From Schaalia odontolytica (GTDB lineage Bacteria; Actinomycetota; Actinomycetes; Actinomycetales; Actinomycetaceae), in assembly GCA_958415245.1 (NCBI GenBank), contig CATYYP010000070.1, positions 1-8,182 of the forward strand: 8,182 nt of DNA. The letters are read 5' to 3'. The translations under genes and the position numbers were made by a program. Below, piece by piece: positions 6,337-8,182 of this stretch. A model generated the notes under the pieces. It saw only the letters and a list, made by a program, of their open reading frames with translations. It ran no database searches and was not told the DNA's origin. How positions within the stretch are numbered: the stretch's first letter is position 1; each line of letters begins with the position of its first letter.

Positions 6337-7604
6337 ATATCCTTCCACTGGCCAGCGCGAACGAGTTCGCGCGCACGCTGATCAGCCCAGCGCTGTGCGG
6401 CCACAATGTCTTCCAACGAGGGCTCAGCGACACCCTCATGCTCATGCACAACGCTCGCCACCGTATCCACGATCGCGAGCCACGGGACCTCCCCCGCGAT
6501 GAATGCATCCACCAGCACCTCGTTCGCGGCGTTGAGCACCGCAGGATGCGTCGCCGAGGCCGCGACCGCGAAGCGAGCAAGGTTGATCGCGGGGAACGTC
6601 TCGTTATCCACCGGCTCAAACGTCCATTGAGACGCGGACGCCCACGTCAGGGGCTTCTCAACGTCCTGGAGACGCTCGGGCCAGGTAAGCCCAAGCGCAA
6701 TCGGCAGACGCATATCCGGAGGCGAGGCCTGGAGCGTTGTCGCGCCGTCATGCCACGTCACCATCGAGTGCACAATGGACTGAGGGTGAACGGTCGCAAC
6801 AATGTGCTCGGGTGCAACATCGAACAGCAGGTGCGCTTCGATGAGTTCCAACCCCTTGTTGATCAGGGTCGATGAGTTAATCGTGACGACGGGACCCATC
6901 TGCCACGTGGGATGCGCCAACGCCTGCTCGGCGCGCACGCCGCGCAGCTCTTCGCGCCTGCGACCGCGGAACGGACCACCCGAAGCCGTGAGAACGAGGT
7001 CCGCGACCTCGGAGCGGCCGGAAACCACCGGAGAGGTCAGGCCTCGTTCATGCACGCCCGAGGCCAACGCCTGGGCGATCGCCGAATGCTCGGAATCCAC
7101 CGGAACGATCTGGCCAGGAAAACGCATGGCGTTCTTCACGAGCGCACCGCCGACGACCAGCGACTCCTTGTTCGCCAGCGCAAGGCGCGCACCGCACTTG
7201 AGAGCCGCAAGCGTCGAGGACAGGCCCACGCCGCCCGTAATGCCGTTGAGTACCACCGGCGTCGCTCGCGGGTACAGCTGCGCCGCACGTTCAACGGACG
7301 CGCACACAACCTCGACGGACGCATTCTCGCCGACGAAAAGCTCCGGGCACGTGCCACCCATCGACTCCACAGCAGCCGACAATTCCTCGCGAACGTCGCG
7401 AGCCACGCCCACGTACGCGGGACTCAACGCGACGATCTGCTCGGCAAGCTCGGCGATCGACGCACCGCCGGCGCTAAGGCCAAGGACGTCGAAACGCCCG
7501 CGGTTCGCGTCGATGACCTCACGTGCCTGGGTACCGATCGATCCCGTCGAGCCGAGCAGGACGACGGGGATAGTGGACGCGTGTTCTTCCACCGACACGG
7601 GCAT
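6333..7604 (-). CDS. dxr: 1-deoxy-D-xylulose 5-phosphate reductoisomerase
   Basis: Rearranges and reduces DXP to methylerythritol 4-phosphate with NADPH, the second and pathway-committing step of MEP isoprenoid synthesis; it is the fosmidomycin target. In 423 residues it shows the dinucleotide-binding loop GSTGSIG (18-24), LANKESLV (143-150), metal ligands Asp170 and Glu172 in VDSEHSAI, and the mobile active-site region TASGGPFRGR (206-215). NSSTLINKGLELIEAH (243-258) supplies the third metal ligand, Glu253, and HPQSIVHSMV (273-282) follows. The C-terminal helical domain includes FPAINLARFAV and NAANEVLVDAFI. All expected catalytic residues are present, and the length is slightly above the usual 390-410, mainly at the termini. 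The ATG overlaps the stop codon of the DivIVA-repeat gene (TGATG) and has no good ribosome-binding site of its own, so translation probably depends on coupling to that gene. Confidence 0.98.
   Translation of the reverse strand: MPVSVEEHASTIPVVLLGSTGSIGTQAREVIDANRGRFDVLGLSAGGASIAELAEQIVALSPAYVGVARDVREELSAAVESMGGTCPELFVGENASVEVVCASVERAAQLYPRATPVVLNGITGGVGLSSTLAALKCGARLALANKESLVVGGALVKNAMRFPGQIVPVDSEHSAIAQALASGVHERGLTSPVVSGRSEVADLVLTASGGPFRGRRREELRGVRAEQALAHPTWQMGPVVTINSSTLINKGLELIEAHLLFDVAPEHIVATVHPQSIVHSMVTWHDGATTLQASPPDMRLPIALGLTWPERLQDVEKPLTWASASQWTFEPVDNETFPAINLARFAVAASATHPAVLNAANEVLVDAFIAGEVPWLAIVDTVASVVHEHEGVAEPSLEDIVAAQRWADQRARELVRAGQWKDM
6340..6346 (-). promoter_or_regulatory. Ribosome-binding site of the protease gene within the end of dxr
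   Basis: GGAAGGA on the minus strand, three bases (TAT) before the GTG at 6336. It is read in a different frame as part of the final dxr codons. This supports coupled translation of dxr and the protease and decides between three in-frame GTG codons. Confidence 0.6.
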
Positions 7605-8152
7605 CAGTCAACCGCAAGCAGAATTTCGACGGCGCGCCCGAGGTAGGCGTCCACGGGGCCCTCCATGTAGGCCTTCTTGCCGCGCTTGGGGCGGAAGGTC
7701 GACAGACGAATCTCGTCAGCGGTCAGCTCCCCGGCCTCGTCGAAGTACGCTGCAATACGATCCAGCAGATCGTCAACTTCCTCGCAGGAGTAGCCACGTC
7801 CCGACGTCGGGTGCGCGAAGCGCTCGCCGCGAGGGCGCTGCAGACGCGGGTACAGGGTCGTCGCACGGTCAGCGACGCGGTCATACCACGCTGCCTCACC
7901 CTCAGCTGCGACGGAATCCGCGCGATCACGGTTCACGAAAGCCGCCTCCAGGCGGTTCATCGCGCCGTCCACGGCGTCAATGTTGTAGCCGCGATTCTTC
8001 AGCTCAAAAGTGGCCAGACGCACCTGCTCCGAGCTGAACTGCTCCGGGGGAACACCACCCTCGTAGGCGCGGCGAGCGTCTTCGAAGAACGCATCGACCT
8101 GTGCGCAGTCGTAGCCCTTCGAGAAGAGACCAACCCTAGGAAACTCAGTCAT
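7604..8152 (-). CDS. DivIVA-domain repeat protein
   Basis: A 182-residue soluble protein built from DivI1A-type motifs, short blocks with GYxxxxVD followed by a helix. Four are visible: KGYDCAQVDAFF (12-23), RGYNIDAVDGAM (54-65), RGYSCEEVDDLL (119-130) and a decayed fourth, KKAYMEGPVDAYL (159-171). The units form two halves about 106 residues apart: the VR/IRL(A/S)TF stretch before the second motif (44-49) recurs before the fourth (148-153). The family resembles the N-terminal membrane-binding part of DivIVA/Wag31, the polar growth organiser, but the long coiled coil of true DivIVA is absent, so it should not be called DivIVA itself. The function is unknown; a structural or scaffolding role is a guess. 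The ATG at 8152 follows AAGGAG with a 5-base spacer. It is coupled to dxr by a one-base overlap. Confidence 0.82.
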   Translation of the reverse strand: MTEFPRVGLFSKGYDCAQVDAFFEDARRAYEGGVPPEQFSSEQVRLATFELKNRGYNIDAVDGAMNRLEAAFVNRDRADSVAAEGEAAWYDRVADRATTLYPRLQRPRGERFAHPTSGRGYSCEEVDDLLDRIAAYFDEAGELTADEIRLSTFRPKRGKKAYMEGPVDAYLGRAVEILLAVD

Positions 8153-8154
8153 GA

Positions 8155-8182
8155 CTACTCCTTCTCCTGTGTCATGGAACGA
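8155..8182 (-). CDS. Possible last codons of an upstream gene
   Basis: On the minus strand a frame entering at the window edge reads RSMTQEKE and ends with TAG (8155-8157), two bases before the DivIVA-repeat ATG. The hydrophilic tail and tight spacing fit an operon neighbour. In related Actinobacteria the gene before this cluster is often rlmN or cdsA, but eight residues cannot identify it. Another frame is also open here and runs into the DivIVA-repeat gene itself. Confidence 0.3.

Noticed and set aside
6802..8037. A 411-codon plus-strand open frame crossing dxr and the DivIVA-repeat gene
   Set aside because: It runs opposite two well-supported genes, spans their junction, and is a Ser/Arg/Thr/Pro-rich sequence with no recognisable fold.
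1..8182. CRISPR array, tRNA, rRNA, riboswitch or prophage signals
   Set aside because: I saw no regularly spaced repeats, no tRNA-like cloverleaf, and no T-box-like leader before proS; the gaps are too short for large leaders.

Overview
This 8,182-base window comes from a high-GC actinobacterium. An Actinomyces/Schaalia-like organism is my guess, from the gene order, the DUF3145 and DivIVA-repeat proteins, the frequent GTG starts and the GC-ending codons. Every gene I can support lies on the minus strand, so transcription runs from high to low coordinates. The long plus-strand open frames are antisense shadows of these genes.

Reading in the direction of transcription, the window opens with the possible last few codons of an unidentified gene (8155-8182). 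Next is a compact run: a DivIVA-domain repeat protein (7604-8152), dxr (6333-7604), an RseP/Rip1-type site-2 protease (5089-6336) and ispG (3806-5011). The first three overlap by 1 and 4 bases; ispG follows after 77 bases that hold a small hairpin. dxr and ispG are the second and sixth enzymes of the MEP (non-mevalonate) isoprenoid pathway, and the intramembrane protease sits between them, an arrangement seen widely in Actinobacteria. A small SRPBCC-like gene follows 21 bases after ispG. Its natural N-terminus appears to have been cut off by a one-base frameshift.

The second half starts at an intergenic region (3214-3320) with a 15-bp inverted repeat around a possible promoter. It leads into a small three-helix membrane protein of unknown function (2797-3213). 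Next come proS (908-2716), apparently with a promoter placed for a leaderless transcript, and def (415-906), whose ribosome-binding site lies inside the end of proS. A strong 15-bp hairpin (356-390) closes this unit. A new gene for a DUF3145 protein starts at 244 and runs off the window.

The window is essentially housekeeping: isoprenoid precursor synthesis, regulated membrane proteolysis, tRNA charging and N-terminal protein maturation. I see no mobile element, CRISPR array, RNA gene, phage gene or defence system, and no convincing new multi-gene system. The points most worth a second look are the frameshifted leader of the SRPBCC gene, the dyad-flanked promoter at 3239-3295, the leaderless promoter geometry at proS, and the internal duplication in the DivIVA-repeat protein.
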